A DNA stretch of 64,000 bases from Frondihabitans australicus (lineage in GTDB: Bacteria; Actinomycetota; Actinomycetes; Actinomycetales; Microbacteriaceae). The DNA lies in contig NZ_RBKS01000001.1 in the NCBI RefSeq assembly GCF_003634555.1, positions 2,542,001 to 2,606,000 of the forward strand, written 5' to 3'. Positions 25,699 through 35,949 of the stretch are shown piece by piece (positions within the stretch are counted from its first letter, which is position 1; every line of letters begins with the position of its first letter). The position numbers and the translations under genes are program-made. The notes under the pieces are model-generated. The model saw only the letters and a program-made list of their open reading frames with translations, was not told where the DNA came from and made no database searches.

Positions 25699-26068
25699 CG
25701 AGCTGGTCCGCGATCCGGCGGAGCACTGCCGCGACCTGGGCGCCGTTCTCGGGGTAGCGGCCACGGCGGAGCTTGTTGCCGACGCCGTCGAGCATCTTCA
25801 CGAGGTCCTCGACGATGACCGCCATGTCCTCCGCGGAGCGGCGGTTGCGCTCGACGAGGCTCGGCGCCTTCTCGAGCACGCGAACGGACAGCGCCTGGGC
25901 GCCCTTCTTGCCGTCGGCGATGCCGAACTCGAGCCGCGTACCCGGCTTGATCCCGGTGGTACCCGCGGGCAGGGCCGACGCGTGGAGGAAGACCTGCTGG
26001 CCGTCATCGCTCGAGATGAAGCCGAAGCCCTTCTCGTCGTCGTAGAACTTGACCTTGCCGGTGGGCAT
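25691..26068 (-). CDS. Cold-shock domain protein with C-terminal extension
   Basis: A 125-residue protein. Residues 1-66 are a cold-shock domain with RNP-like motifs KGFGFISSDD and QQVFLHASAL. The rest is a helical extension (NRRSAEDMAVIVEDLVKMLDGVGNKLRRGRYPENGAQVAAVLRRIADQLDA) typical of the long actinobacterial CspB-like form. It likely binds single-stranded RNA or DNA. ATG preceded by AAGGAGTTC. It is the first gene of a two-gene unit with the DUF3027 gene. Confidence 0.9.
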   Translation of the reverse strand: MPTGKVKFYDDEKGFGFISSDDGQQVFLHASALPAGTTGIKPGTRLEFGIADGKKGAQALSVRVLEKAPSLVERNRRSAEDMAVIVEDLVKMLDGVGNKLRRGRYPENGAQVAAVLRRIADQLDA

Positions 26069-26133
26069 GACTGAACTCCTTGGTTGTGGGGCGGGTCAAG
26101 CATATGGCCCCGCACCGTCACGGGCCCACCCGG

Positions 26134-26139
26134 TACGCT
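26134..26139 (+). promoter_or_regulatory. -10 hexamer of a leaderless small membrane gene
   Basis: TACGCT lies six bases before the GTG at 26,146, with no ribosome site. This defines the start and places the promoter in the gap that also serves the divergent cold-shock gene. Confidence 0.5.
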
Positions 26140-26145
26140 GTGCTC

Positions 26146-26445
26146 GTGGCCAACTCTCGCGGTACTTCGCCGACCTCCGACTCGGCGCCGGCGCGCACGC
26201 CGATCCGGCGCGTCGAGCGAGCCCTCCTGTTCGCGTTCCCGACCGTCATCGCCCTCGGCGTCGTCTGCATCGTCATCGTCATCGTGGTCGGCGTCTCCGG
26301 CGGCCAGATCACGTCGACCGGCATCGGGCCGACCATCGTCCTACTTCCCGAGATCGCGTTCCCCATCGCCATCCTCCTCGTCATCGCCTACGTGGTCGTC
26401 AGCGCGATCCGTCGCAGCCGCGAGGCCCGAGGCGGCGCACGCTAG
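26146..26445 (+). CDS. Small two-helix membrane protein
   Basis: A 99-residue protein with a basic cytoplasmic N-terminus (ARTPIRRVERAL) and two hydrophobic segments at about residues 28-47 and 62-88, ending in a short basic tail. I recognise no family; related small multidrug-like or accessory proteins cannot be told apart at this length. The leaderless GTG (TACGCT six bases upstream) is preferred to an upstream start at 26,080, which would run through the divergent promoter. Confidence 0.6.
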   Translation: MANSRGTSPTSDSAPARTPIRRVERALLFAFPTVIALGVVCIVIVIVVGVSGGQITSTGIGPTIVLLPEIAFPIAILLVIAYVVVSAIRRSREARGGAR

Positions 26446-26478
26446 CCCGGGCATGGCGAGTCGGTCAGGGGCGCACCC

Positions 26479-28368
26479 GTGGCTAGCACCCTCGACCTCG
26501 CCGGCCTGCTGCGCTCCCTGAGTCGCGACGACCTGGCGGTCCGCGTCGGCGAGCGGGTCGTGTCCCGTCCGGCGCAGGTCCGCGACGCGTTCGACCTCGC
26601 CGAGGCGCTCCTCGAGCCCGCCTCCGTCCGAGAGGCGCTGAGCCGGCTCGACCGCGTCGGCCTGCTCCTCGTGCAGGCGGCTCGCGAGCCCGGAGACGCC
26701 GCCGCCCTGCTCGAGCGCGCGGCTCCTGCGTTCTCGGTCGGCGCCGAGCAGGCGACTGCAGCCCTCGAGCGCGCCGCCGAGCGACTCGTCTTGCGTCTCG
26801 ATCCCGCGACCGGCGAGGCGTCGACCTTCGACGCGGTCGGTGCCGTGCTCGACGACGATCCCGCCCTCTCGCTCGCCACCCTTGCCGGCGTCCTCCCGCC
26901 GGCGGTCCTCGAAGCCGTCGCCCCGATCGGCCACGGGTCGCAGGAGCAGCGGGGCACCGAGCGCCTCTACGCTCTCGTCGTCGAGATGGCCGAGATCGTC
27001 CGCGCCCTCGAGGCGTCGCCGGCGCGCGAGCTCGCCAAGGGCGGCCTCGCCCTGCCGGAGAGCCGTCGTCTGGCGGAAGCCGCCCGGATCGACGTCGACG
27101 ACGTGATGGTGCTGCTCGGCGCTGCGCAGAACGCCGGCCTGGCCCGTCAGGGGCGCGACGGCTGGGAGCCCGGGCCCTCGGCGGACGACTGGCTGGCGCT
27201 CTCCTGGGCGGATCGCTGGTCGTCGATCGTCGACGCGTGGCTCGCGAGCGTCAGACCCGAGGTCCGGACCGTGCTCGACGAGCGCGCCGAGACGTCCTGG
27301 CGCGAGCCGCTCCGCGCGTTCACGGACTGGTTCTTCCCGGCCGGCTCCGCCTGGGTGCCCGAGCGTCTGGCCGTCTTCGCGCACACCGCCGACCTCTTCG
27401 GCCTCACGGTCGAGGGGCGGCCGACGGGCGTGGCCGCCGCACTACTGCGGGGCGGTCGCGAAGCCGCGCGCGACCTGGTGGCCGAGCTGATGCCGTCGCC
27501 GATCACGACGGTCTACCTGCAGCACGATCTGACGGCTGTCGCGCCGGGGCCGCTGGCTCCTGCGCTCGATGCCCGGCTGCGGTCGATCGCCGACGTCGAG
27601 AGCGCCGGTCTCGCCGCCACGTACCGCATCAGCGAGGCGAAGCTGCAGAGCGCCCTGATCGAGGGTGAAACCGCCGAGAGTCTGCGCGACTTCCTCACCG
27701 GGCTGTCGTCGACGGGCATCCCCCAGCCCGTCGACTATCTGCTGCGCGAGACCGCTCAGCGTCACGGGCGCTACCGGGTCGCGCCGTTCGCCCCCGGCTC
27801 GAGCCCGCGCACGGGCGACGACGAGGCGGTGCGCTTCGGCGCGGTCAGCCGCCTGCGAGCCGACGACCCGGCGTACCTCGACATGGTGGAGGTCGACCAG
27901 TCGCTCGGGCCGCTGGGCCTGCGCCGACTCGGCCCGACGACGATGGTGAGCCGCTTCGACCCCGAGACCGTCTACTGGGCGCTCAGCGAGGCCCGGTACC
28001 CGATCGTCGTCGAGGGTGCGGACGGCTCGCCGCTGCGGCCGCCGGCCCGCCGGGTTCCGCGTCGTTCCGCCCAGCCCTCCACCGCGCCGGATGCACGTGC
28101 CGACATGCTCGACCGGGTCGCCGAGGCCTCGGGCGCAGGATCCGACGACACCGACCGTGCCTGGATCGCGCGTCAGCTCGACGCCGCCGTCAAGGCCCGG
28201 CTGACCGTCGTCGTGACGGTCGCGATGCCCGACGGAACGACGACCGAGCTCCAGATGGAGCCGACGGGCGTCGGCGGAGGCCGTGTGCGCGGCCGCGACC
28301 GGAAGTCCGACATCGAGCGCACCCTGCCCCTGTCGAGCATCGTCGCCGTCGAGACGCCGCCGCGCTAG
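26479..28368 (+). CDS. Helicase-associated (XPB/Ssl2 helicase-C-like) protein
   Basis: A 629-residue protein similar to the actinobacterial helicase-C-like partner encoded beside bacterial XPB. It lacks Walker motifs. The N-terminal two thirds are alpha-helical repeats (LARDDLAVRVGERV, LDRVGLLLVQAAREPG), and the C-terminal third has the conserved block TTVYLQHDLTAVAPGPLAPALDARLRSIADVESAGLAATYRISEAKLQSAL. GTG start. It lies 35 bases before the XPB gene. A role with XPB in repair or transcription-coupled processes is inferred only from conserved neighbourhood. Confidence 0.82.
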   Translation: MASTLDLAGLLRSLSRDDLAVRVGERVVSRPAQVRDAFDLAEALLEPASVREALSRLDRVGLLLVQAAREPGDAAALLERAAPAFSVGAEQATAALERAAERLVLRLDPATGEASTFDAVGAVLDDDPALSLATLAGVLPPAVLEAVAPIGHGSQEQRGTERLYALVVEMAEIVRALEASPARELAKGGLALPESRRLAEAARIDVDDVMVLLGAAQNAGLARQGRDGWEPGPSADDWLALSWADRWSSIVDAWLASVRPEVRTVLDERAETSWREPLRAFTDWFFPAGSAWVPERLAVFAHTADLFGLTVEGRPTGVAAALLRGGREAARDLVAELMPSPITTVYLQHDLTAVAPGPLAPALDARLRSIADVESAGLAATYRISEAKLQSALIEGETAESLRDFLTGLSSTGIPQPVDYLLRETAQRHGRYRVAPFAPGSSPRTGDDEAVRFGAVSRLRADDPAYLDMVEVDQSLGPLGLRRLGPTTMVSRFDPETVYWALSEARYPIVVEGADGSPLRPPARRVPRRSAQPSTAPDARADMLDRVAEASGAGSDDTDRAWIARQLDAAVKARLTVVVTVAMPDGTTTELQMEPTGVGGGRVRGRDRKSDIERTLPLSSIVAVETPPR

Positions 28369-28390
28369 CCCGGCGCCCAGCCCCGCCGCC

Positions 28391-28396
28391 TAGAGT
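28391..28396 (+). promoter_or_regulatory. -10 hexamer of the XPB gene
   Basis: TAGAGT lies seven bases before the ATG at 28,404 and no ribosome site is present, so XPB probably has its own leaderless promoter despite the adjacent partner gene. Confidence 0.5.
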
Positions 28397-28403
28397 GGGC
28401 AGG

Positions 28404-30038
28404 ATGAACGGACCCCTGATCGTGCAGAGCGACCGCACGGTGCTCCTCGAGGTCGCGCACCCCGACGCCGAAGACGCTCGCCACGATCTGTCCGTGTTCG
28501 CCGAGCTCGAGCGCGCCCCCGAGCACGTCCACACGTACCGCATCACGCGCCTCGGCCTCTGGAACGCCCGTGCCGCCGGCCACTCGGCCGACGACATGCT
28601 GGCCACGCTCGAGAAGTACTCGAAGTTCCCGGTGCCGCAGAGCGTGAGCGTCGACATCGCCGAGACGGTCGGGCGCTACGGGCGCATCTCGATCGAGCGC
28701 GACGGCGATCAGCTGCTCCTGCGCGGTGCCGACTCGGCCGTGCTGCGCGAGGTGACGCGCGCGAAGAAGGTGGGCGAGCTCCTCGGCGTGAAGCTCCGCG
28801 ACGACCTGTGGGAGCTCCAGCCGTGGGCCCGCGGCGAGGTCAAGCAGCAGCTCATCAAGCTGGGCTGGCCCGCCGAGGACCACGCCGGCTACACGCCGGG
28901 CACCCCGCACGAGATCGACCTCGACACCGCCGAGTGGCACCTCCGCGACTACCAGCGGAAGGCTGTCGACAACTTCTTCGAGGGCGGGTCCGGTGTCGTC
29001 GTGCTCCCCTGCGGGGCGGGGAAGACCCTCGTCGGGGCCGGGGCGATGGCCCAGGCCAAGACGAACACCCTGATCCTGGTCACCAACACGGTGAGCGCCC
29101 GCCAGTGGCGCGACGAGCTGCTGCGGCGGACGACGCTGACCGAGGACGAGATCGGCGAGTACTCCGGCCAGGTCAAGGAGATCAAGCCGGTCACCATCGC
29201 CACGTACCAGATCCTCACGGCACGCCGGGCCGGCAAGTACACCCACCTGTCGCTCCTCGACGCGCTCGACTGGGGGCTCGTGGTCTACGACGAGGTGCAC
29301 CTGCTGCCCGCGCCGGTCTTCAAGCTCACCGCCGAACTGCAGGCCCGTCGCCGCCTCGGCCTCACCGCGACCCTCGTCCGCGAGGACGGCCGCGAGGGCG
29401 ACGTCTTCAGCCTCATCGGCCCGAAGCGCTTCGACGCCCCCTGGAAGGAGATCGAGGCCCAGGGCTTCATCTCCCCCGCGTCGTGCTTCGAGGTGCGCGT
29501 CGACCTCCCGCAGGAGGAACGCCTGGAGTACGCCGCCTCGCCCGATGACGAGCGGTACCGGCTGGCGGCGACGGCCCCGATCAAGCTGAACGTGGTGAGA
29601 GAGCTCGTCGCGAAGCACGAGGGCGAGCAGATCCTGGTGATCGGCCAGTACCTCGACCAGATCGACGAGCTGGCCGATGCCCTGAAAGCGCCGAAGCTCA
29701 CCGGCGCCACTCCGGTCGACGAGCGCGAACGCCTCTACCAGGCGTTCCGCGACGGCGAGGTGAAAGTGCTCGTGGTCTCGAAGGTGGCGAACTTTTCGGT
29801 CGACCTGCCCGAGGCGACTGTGGCGATCCAGGTCTCAGGATCCTACGGTTCCCGGCAAGAAGAGGCTCAGCGACTGGGCCGCCTCCTGCGCCCGAAGAAG
29901 AGCGGGATCCCGGCGTCGTTCTACACGCTCGTGACCCGCGACACCGTCGACCAGGACTTCGCGCAGAACCGCCAGAGGTTCCTCGCCGAGCAGGGGTACA
30001 GCTACACGATCCTCGATTCCGACGCTCTCGCCGCGTGA
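28404..30038 (+). CDS. DNA repair helicase XPB (bacterial type)
   Basis: A 544-residue superfamily-2 DNA helicase. An N-terminal damage-recognition-like region of about 160 residues precedes DYQRKAVDNFF, Walker A GCGAGKTLVG, DEVH box in VVYDEVHLLP, motif III RLGLTATLVREDG, the RED-like motif REDGREGD, and a C-terminal lobe with VGQYLDQIDELADAL-type and QRLGRLLRPK (motif VI) segments. Function: ATP-driven 3' to 5' unwinding in nucleotide excision repair-like processes. It follows the helicase-C-like partner. Confidence 0.93.
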   Translation: MNGPLIVQSDRTVLLEVAHPDAEDARHDLSVFAELERAPEHVHTYRITRLGLWNARAAGHSADDMLATLEKYSKFPVPQSVSVDIAETVGRYGRISIERDGDQLLLRGADSAVLREVTRAKKVGELLGVKLRDDLWELQPWARGEVKQQLIKLGWPAEDHAGYTPGTPHEIDLDTAEWHLRDYQRKAVDNFFEGGSGVVVLPCGAGKTLVGAGAMAQAKTNTLILVTNTVSARQWRDELLRRTTLTEDEIGEYSGQVKEIKPVTIATYQILTARRAGKYTHLSLLDALDWGLVVYDEVHLLPAPVFKLTAELQARRRLGLTATLVREDGREGDVFSLIGPKRFDAPWKEIEAQGFISPASCFEVRVDLPQEERLEYAASPDDERYRLAATAPIKLNVVRELVAKHEGEQILVIGQYLDQIDELADALKAPKLTGATPVDERERLYQAFRDGEVKVLVVSKVANFSVDLPEATVAIQVSGSYGSRQEEAQRLGRLLRPKKSGIPASFYTLVTRDTVDQDFAQNRQRFLAEQGYSYTILDSDALAA

Positions 30039-30119
30039 TCGTGCCGCGGCCAGGCCGCTGACGGGCCGCGCACCAGATGCTCCCAGGAAACGCTTAGACC
30101 GCGCGCAGATACTGGGACC

Positions 30120-30812
30120 ATGAGCGATGGCCCCAAGATCCTGATCGTCGACGACGAGCCCAACATCCGCGATCTCCTCACGACGAGCCTCCGGTTCGCC
30201 GGATTCGCCGTCCGCGCGGTCGGCAACGGCGCGCAGGCGATCTCCGCCGTTCTCGAGGAGGAGCCCGACCTCATTATCCTCGACGTCATGCTCCCCGACA
30301 TGAACGGCTTCGGCGTGACCAAGCGCCTCCGCTCGTCGGGCTACACCTCGCCGATCCTCTTCCTCACGGCGAAGGACGACACCGAAGACAAGATCACCGG
30401 CCTGACCGTCGGCGGCGACGACTACGTCACCAAGCCCTTCAGCCTCGACGAGATCGTCGCCCGCATCAAGGCGATCCTCCGTCGCACCATGAACGAGGAC
30501 GAAGACGCGGTCATCCGCACCGGCGAGCTCACGATGGACCAGGACACCCACGAGGTCACCATCGGCGACACCGCGATCGAGCTGAGCCCGACCGAGTTCA
30601 AGCTGCTCCGCTACCTCATGCTCAACCCCAACCGCGTGCTGTCGAAGGCCCAGATCCTCGACCACGTGTGGGAGTACGACTTCAACGGCGACGCCGGCAT
30701 CGTCGAGAGCTACATCTCGTACCTGCGCCGCAAGCTCGACCAGTTCTCGGCCGAGCCGATCATCCAGACCAAGCGTGGCTTCGGCTACATGCTCAAGGCC
30801 GCCAAGGCCTGA
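30120..30812 (+). CDS. OmpR-family response regulator
   Basis: A 230-residue response regulator. The receiver domain (1-120) has the acidic pocket DDE near 11-13, phospho-acceptor Asp in LIILDVMLPDM near 54, Thr in FLTAKDD and Lys in YVTKPF. The winged-helix effector domain (about 130-228) has LSPTEFKLLRYLMLN and VESYISYLRRKLD. A GATACT hexamer lies six bases before the ATG and no ribosome site is seen. It is codirectional with the sensor kinase 83 bp downstream. The pair resembles PhoP/TcrA-type actinobacterial systems; the signal is unknown. Confidence 0.93.
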   Translation: MSDGPKILIVDDEPNIRDLLTTSLRFAGFAVRAVGNGAQAISAVLEEEPDLIILDVMLPDMNGFGVTKRLRSSGYTSPILFLTAKDDTEDKITGLTVGGDDYVTKPFSLDEIVARIKAILRRTMNEDEDAVIRTGELTMDQDTHEVTIGDTAIELSPTEFKLLRYLMLNPNRVLSKAQILDHVWEYDFNGDAGIVESYISYLRRKLDQFSAEPIIQTKRGFGYMLKAAKA

Positions 30813-30895
30813 CACCGGGCACAGCACTGACCCCATCCCGCTCCCCGGCCGGGCCGACGCCGTCGCCCAGCCGGGCCCGGTAGTCTCGGCGACCT

Positions 30896-32593
30896 ATGCA
30901 CAAGCGTCTCTCGCAGTGGTGGAACGAGATCTCCATCCGCACCAAGATCACCGGCATCACGGTGGCCCTCGTGACGCTCGGGCTGCTGGTCGCCGGCCTC
31001 GGCACGATGACCGTGCTGAGCACCTACCTGTACGCGCAGGTGAACTCGAACCTCGAGACGGCGGCGACCAGCACGACGAACATCCAGAAGTCGGGCGACT
31101 ACTGCATCGCGCAGTTCGGCTACGAGTCGTCGAGCTACCTCGCCATCATCGCTCCCGACGGAACGCTCTACTGCGACAACCGTCGCGACCTCGACGACGG
31201 CACCTACCCCTACCTCCCCGGATTCACGAGCACCGTGGCCGCAACGCACAAGGTCGCCTTCACGTCCTACAACAAGGCTCACACGCAGGAGTGGCGGCTC
31301 TTCGCCACCGAGCGCAACGTCTTCGACCAGACGACCGGCACGTCGGGCACCTACACCGTGGTCGCGGGCACCAACCTTGCGCAGACCAACAACACGATCG
31401 CGCGCTTCACCTACATCTTCCTGGGGTTCGGCCTGTCGGTGGTGGTCCTCGGTGCGGCGATCACGCGGCTCCTGGTCTCCTCCACCTTCGCCCCGCTGCG
31501 CGACGTCGAAGACACCGCGGCGCGCTTCGCCGACGGCGACTACAGCCAGCGCCTCGACGCGACGTCGCCCAACACCGAGGTCGGCCGGCTCAACCGATCG
31601 CTCAACTCGATGCTCTCGCGCATCGACTCGGCGTTCGACGACCGCGCGAAGACCATCGACCAGATGCGTCGGTTCGTGGGCGACGCCAGCCACGAGCTCC
31701 GCACGCCGCTGGTCTCGCTGCGCGGCTACGCCGAGCTCTACCGCATGGGCGCGCTGACGAAGCCCGAAGACGTCGCCCAGGCGATGGACCGCATCGAGAA
31801 AGAGGCCATCCGCATGGGCGGCCTCGTCCAAGACCTCCTGGCGCTCGCACGCCTCGACGAGTCGAAGCCGCTCGAGGTCGGGCCCGTCGACCTCGTGCAG
31901 ATCGCGCGTGACTCGGCCCTCGACACGATGGCGTCGAACACCGACCGCGAGATCCGCGTGATCGTGCGCGAGCCCGTCGACCCGGGCGACGAGCGCATCG
32001 AAGAGTACGTCGTGCCGAGTCCTCAGGGCGCAGGAGCAGCGGCGAACGTCACCGGCCCGATCCGCTTCGCCGGCGCGACCCTCGCCCGGCTGCGCCAGCG
32101 CCGCGCGCGGGCGAGTGCTGCGGGCATGACCCCGCCCGGCGACCTCCCCCGCCTCGACGCCGCCACCGAGCGCAAGATCAGCCCTGTGGTGCTCGGCGAG
32201 GAGAACAAGATTCGCCAGGTCGTGACCAACCTCATGGGCAACGCGATGCGGTTCACCGACTTCGACGCCCCCATCGAGCTCGCCGTGCAGGCCGACCCGG
32301 GGCGCGGCATGGCCACGCTCGACGTGATCGACCACGGCGAGGGCATCCCGCCGCAGATCCGCGAGAAGATCTTCCAGCGCTTCTGGCGAGCCGACACGTC
32401 CCGCACGCGCGACACCGGCGGCTCCGGCCTGGGGCTCGCGATCGTCTCGGGGATCGTCGCGGCCCACCGCGGTGAGGTCGACGTGTTCGACACCCCGGGC
32501 GGCGGCGCGACCTTCCGGGTGTCGCTGCCCCTCATGCCCGAGCCCGCCGCGCCGACGGGCGCCCCCGTGCCCCTCCCCGCCCCCTCCGCCTAG
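30896..32593 (+). CDS. Sensor histidine kinase
   Basis: A 565-residue membrane kinase. TM1 is at about 20-42. An extracytoplasmic domain (43-170) contains two cysteines (Cys70, Cys93) that could pair. TM2 is at about 171-193, then HAMP (194-250), HisKA with His266 in VGDASHELRTPL, and the HATPase domain from about 435 (RQVVTNLMGNAMRF, DHGEGIPPQIREKIFQRFWR, GSGLGLAIVSGI). About 70 residues (360-430), rich in Ala/Arg/Pro, are inserted between the first HATPase strand region and the N-box. ATG with TAGTCT nine bases upstream. It phosphorylates the preceding regulator. Confidence 0.92.
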   Translation: MHKRLSQWWNEISIRTKITGITVALVTLGLLVAGLGTMTVLSTYLYAQVNSNLETAATSTTNIQKSGDYCIAQFGYESSSYLAIIAPDGTLYCDNRRDLDDGTYPYLPGFTSTVAATHKVAFTSYNKAHTQEWRLFATERNVFDQTTGTSGTYTVVAGTNLAQTNNTIARFTYIFLGFGLSVVVLGAAITRLLVSSTFAPLRDVEDTAARFADGDYSQRLDATSPNTEVGRLNRSLNSMLSRIDSAFDDRAKTIDQMRRFVGDASHELRTPLVSLRGYAELYRMGALTKPEDVAQAMDRIEKEAIRMGGLVQDLLALARLDESKPLEVGPVDLVQIARDSALDTMASNTDREIRVIVREPVDPGDERIEEYVVPSPQGAGAAANVTGPIRFAGATLARLRQRRARASAAGMTPPGDLPRLDAATERKISPVVLGEENKIRQVVTNLMGNAMRFTDFDAPIELAVQADPGRGMATLDVIDHGEGIPPQIREKIFQRFWRADTSRTRDTGGSGLGLAIVSGIVAAHRGEVDVFDTPGGGATFRVSLPLMPEPAAPTGAPVPLPAPSA

Positions 32594-32727
32594 GCGTAGG
32601 CCGGGGAGTTCACACGCCGCCAGGCCACCCGGGTCGAGCAGTCCCGCACGGCCGGCGGCGCATCGCCGTCAGATGTTGGCGCCGGAGGCAGCGCCGCAGG
32701 GGCGGCGGCGCAGCCCCCGGACACGGC

Positions 32728-32760
32728 AAGAGCCGACCACCCGAAGGGCGGCCGGCTCTT
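32728..32760 (-). terminator. Terminator of groEL
   Basis: AAGAGCCG and CGGCTCTT are perfect arms, extended inward by GC pairs to a TTCG-type loop, 19 bases after the groEL stop. No T-run follows, as is common in high-GC genomes. The rest of the 185-bp gap 32,594-32,778 holds no gene. Confidence 0.65.
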
Positions 32761-32778
32761 GGCGCGTCTGGCAGAGAC

Positions 32779-34419
<1,641 letters not shown>

Positions 34420-34435
34420 CTATGAAGCAGTAGCT

Positions 34436-34495
34436 TTGGCACTCCCTATTGGGGAGTGCCAGTCGATTCTGGCACTCTGAGGAAGCGAGTGCAAG
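34436..34495 (-). promoter_or_regulatory. Two CIRCE elements and promoter of groEL
   Basis: TTGGCACTC-N9-GAGTGCCAG (34,436-34,462) and CTGGCACTC-N9-GAGTGCAAG (34,469-34,495) match the HrcA operator TTAGCACTC-N9-GAGTGCTAA. On the minus strand a promoter TTGCAC (34,489-34,494), 17 bases, CAGAAT (34,466-34,471) lies inside the upstream CIRCE, and the other CIRCE covers the transcript start and leader. Confidence 0.85.
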
Positions 34496-34545
34496 CGGCG
34501 TCGGGGCACTCGCAGGGGACCCTTCGCCTGCTCCTGCGCCCGACG

Positions 34546-34582
34546 GAAAAAGGCGCCGCCCCCACGAGGGGAGCGGCGCCTT
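34546..34582 (-). terminator. Intrinsic terminator of the cold-shock gene
   Basis: On the minus strand AAGGCGCCGC and GCGGCGCCTT form perfect ten-base arms around a short loop, followed by TTTTT. It ends the cspA-like transcript 16 bases after its stop and just upstream of the groEL promoter. Confidence 0.85.
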
Positions 34583-34597
34583 CTCGAGCTTCGAGGC

Positions 34598-34801
34598 TCA
34601 GGCGAGACGGACCGCCTCGGCCTGCGGCCCCTTGTTGCCGGTGCCGACCTCGAACGTCACGGCCTGGCCCTCCTCGAGGACCTTGTAGCCGGACATGTCG
34701 ATCGCCGAGTAGTGAACGAAGACGTCCTGCCCGCCCCCCTCGACGGTGATGAAACCGTAGCCCTTTTCGGCATTGAACCATTTGACGGTTCCGTTGGCCA
34801 T
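34598..34801 (-). CDS. cspA: Cold-shock protein, CspA type
   Basis: A 67-residue single cold-shock domain ([34 protein letters not shown]) with both RNP motifs, KGYGFITV and DVFVHY. It binds single-stranded nucleic acid and acts as an RNA chaperone. ATG preceded by AGGAGTACGA. A leader of about 100-150 bases rich in A/T lies upstream, as in cold-regulated csp genes. It ends in a strong terminator. Confidence 0.96.
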   Translation of the reverse strand: MANGTVKWFNAEKGYGFITVEGGGQDVFVHYSAIDMSGYKVLEEGQAVTFEVGTGNKGPQAEAVRLA

Positions 34802-34970
34802 TTCGTACTCCTAGCTGTGTTCCGCTCGCCACCAGCCCTAGTGCTCAGACGACGACTGAATCCAGATAGTAATGAAGAAAGAGGACGAAAAGTGTACCCC
34901 GACGGCAGAAAACCCGCTGTTATGGCGCCCTGCGCGCGAGTGTTAACACGGCCGTAACGTAAGCCGTCAT
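34802..34970 (-). promoter_or_regulatory. Leader and promoter region of the cold-shock gene
   Basis: This gene-free stretch is unusually A/T-rich for the window. On the minus strand it contains candidate -10 hexamers TACACT and TACTAT and no open reading frame, consistent with a long cold-inducible 5' leader. The promoter itself is not resolved. Confidence 0.4.
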
Positions 34971-34990
34971 CGCCCGTTACGTAGCGGGCG
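34971..34990 (-). terminator. Hairpin after the LytR_C gene
   Basis: CGCCCG and CGGGCG are perfect six-base arms around an eight-base loop, starting eight bases downstream of the stop at 34,999. A probable terminator without a T-run. Confidence 0.5.
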
Positions 34991-34998
34991 CCGTGACG

Positions 34999-35610
34999 CT
35001 ATTTCTTGACGTAGTCCGGGCCGAGCACGACGGTGATCGTGGAGTTCGGGAAGGCGCTCGATTGGGCGACGTTCGAGATGCCGAGCTTCTGCGCGATGCC
35101 GAGGGCGATCGCGGCGTTGTCGGTCGCCGAGTTCGTGTAATAGACGGTCGACGAGCTCGCCGCGCTGGTCGTGTCGCCCGTTCCTTTGACCACGTAGCCG
35201 GCGCTGGTGAGCGCGCTCGAGGCGTTCGCGGCGAGGCCTGCGGTCTGCGTCGAGTTCAGGACGGTGATCGACGTCACCGACGAGTCGATCTGCGACGGGC
35301 CGATCGTCGTGGGCGTCTGCGTCGCCGTCGGGGCCTGCGTCGTGGTCTTGGACGGCGAGGCGCTGCTGCTGGCCGTGCCGGTGGCCGTCGCGGGCGCAGT
35401 GGCCGCCGACGTCGAGGTGTCGTGGAACTGGTTGCTCTGGTCGACGTACTTCAGCACGCCGATGCCCGCCGCGACGAGAACGCCGCAGGCCAGCGCCGCC
35501 CAGGCGAACACGACCCAGCCGGTGTGGCGCTTCGTGCCCGATCGGTGCGCGCCGACGCGCAGGGGCGATTCGGGGACCCCGTCGAAACGGTCGGGCGGGA
35601 ACTTGGGCAT
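34999..35610 (-). CDS. LytR C-terminal-domain envelope protein
   Basis: A 203-residue membrane-anchored protein: cytoplasmic basic N-terminus (about 1-30), one membrane helix (VVFAWAALACGVLVAAGIGVL, about 33-53), a Thr/Ser/Ala-rich linker to about 108, and a LytR_C domain (SITVLNSTQTAGLAANASSALTSAGYVV...). The family is linked to LCP-type cell-wall ligase systems, often as stand-alone anchors. The extracellular part is small and low complexity. ATG without a clear ribosome site. A DUF3263 gene lies 30 bases upstream in the same direction. Confidence 0.85.
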   Translation of the reverse strand: MPKFPPDRFDGVPESPLRVGAHRSGTKRHTGWVVFAWAALACGVLVAAGIGVLKYVDQSNQFHDTSTSAATAPATATGTASSSASPSKTTTQAPTATQTPTTIGPSQIDSSVTSITVLNSTQTAGLAANASSALTSAGYVVKGTGDTTSAASSSTVYYTNSATDNAAIALGIAQKLGISNVAQSSAFPNSTITVVLGPDYVKK

Positions 35611-35640
35611 GGAGTGAGGGCTTCCGTCGGGGTCGGCGAG

Positions 35641-35904
35641 TCAGCGACCGAAGGTCCGGGCGCTGCGCGCGGCTTCACGCGAGTCGCGCAGGCGGAGGAG
35701 CCTCGCGACCAGCATCGGCGCGTAGGCCAGTGCACCGGGTTTTTCTATGAGAGAGCCGAGCAGTTGCTGGTACCGGGCGCCGGACAGGCCGAATTCGGCG
35801 CGCACGGCGGCCTCCTTGCGAGCGCCCACGGTCGGCGCGTGCTGCTCGAAGTCGAGGATCATCCGATCCCGCTCCGTCAGCCCGCTCACCAGGTCGTCGT
35901 GCAT
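35641..35904 (-). CDS. DUF3263 protein
   Basis: An 87-residue helical protein with the DUF3263 pattern LTERDRMILDFEQHAPTVGARKEAAVRAEFGLSGARYQQLL, which looks like a sigma-region-4-like helix-turn-helix. Found across actinobacteria, usually beside the LytR_C gene as here. Function unknown; DNA binding is plausible. ATG with AGGACGG upstream. Confidence 0.88.
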   Translation of the reverse strand: MHDDLVSGLTERDRMILDFEQHAPTVGARKEAAVRAEFGLSGARYQQLLGSLIEKPGALAYAPMLVARLLRLRDSREAARSARTFGR

Positions 35905-35949
35905 GCCCCGTCCTTACAGTCCCTGGCATCCTAGGGCGGCGCGGCGGGC

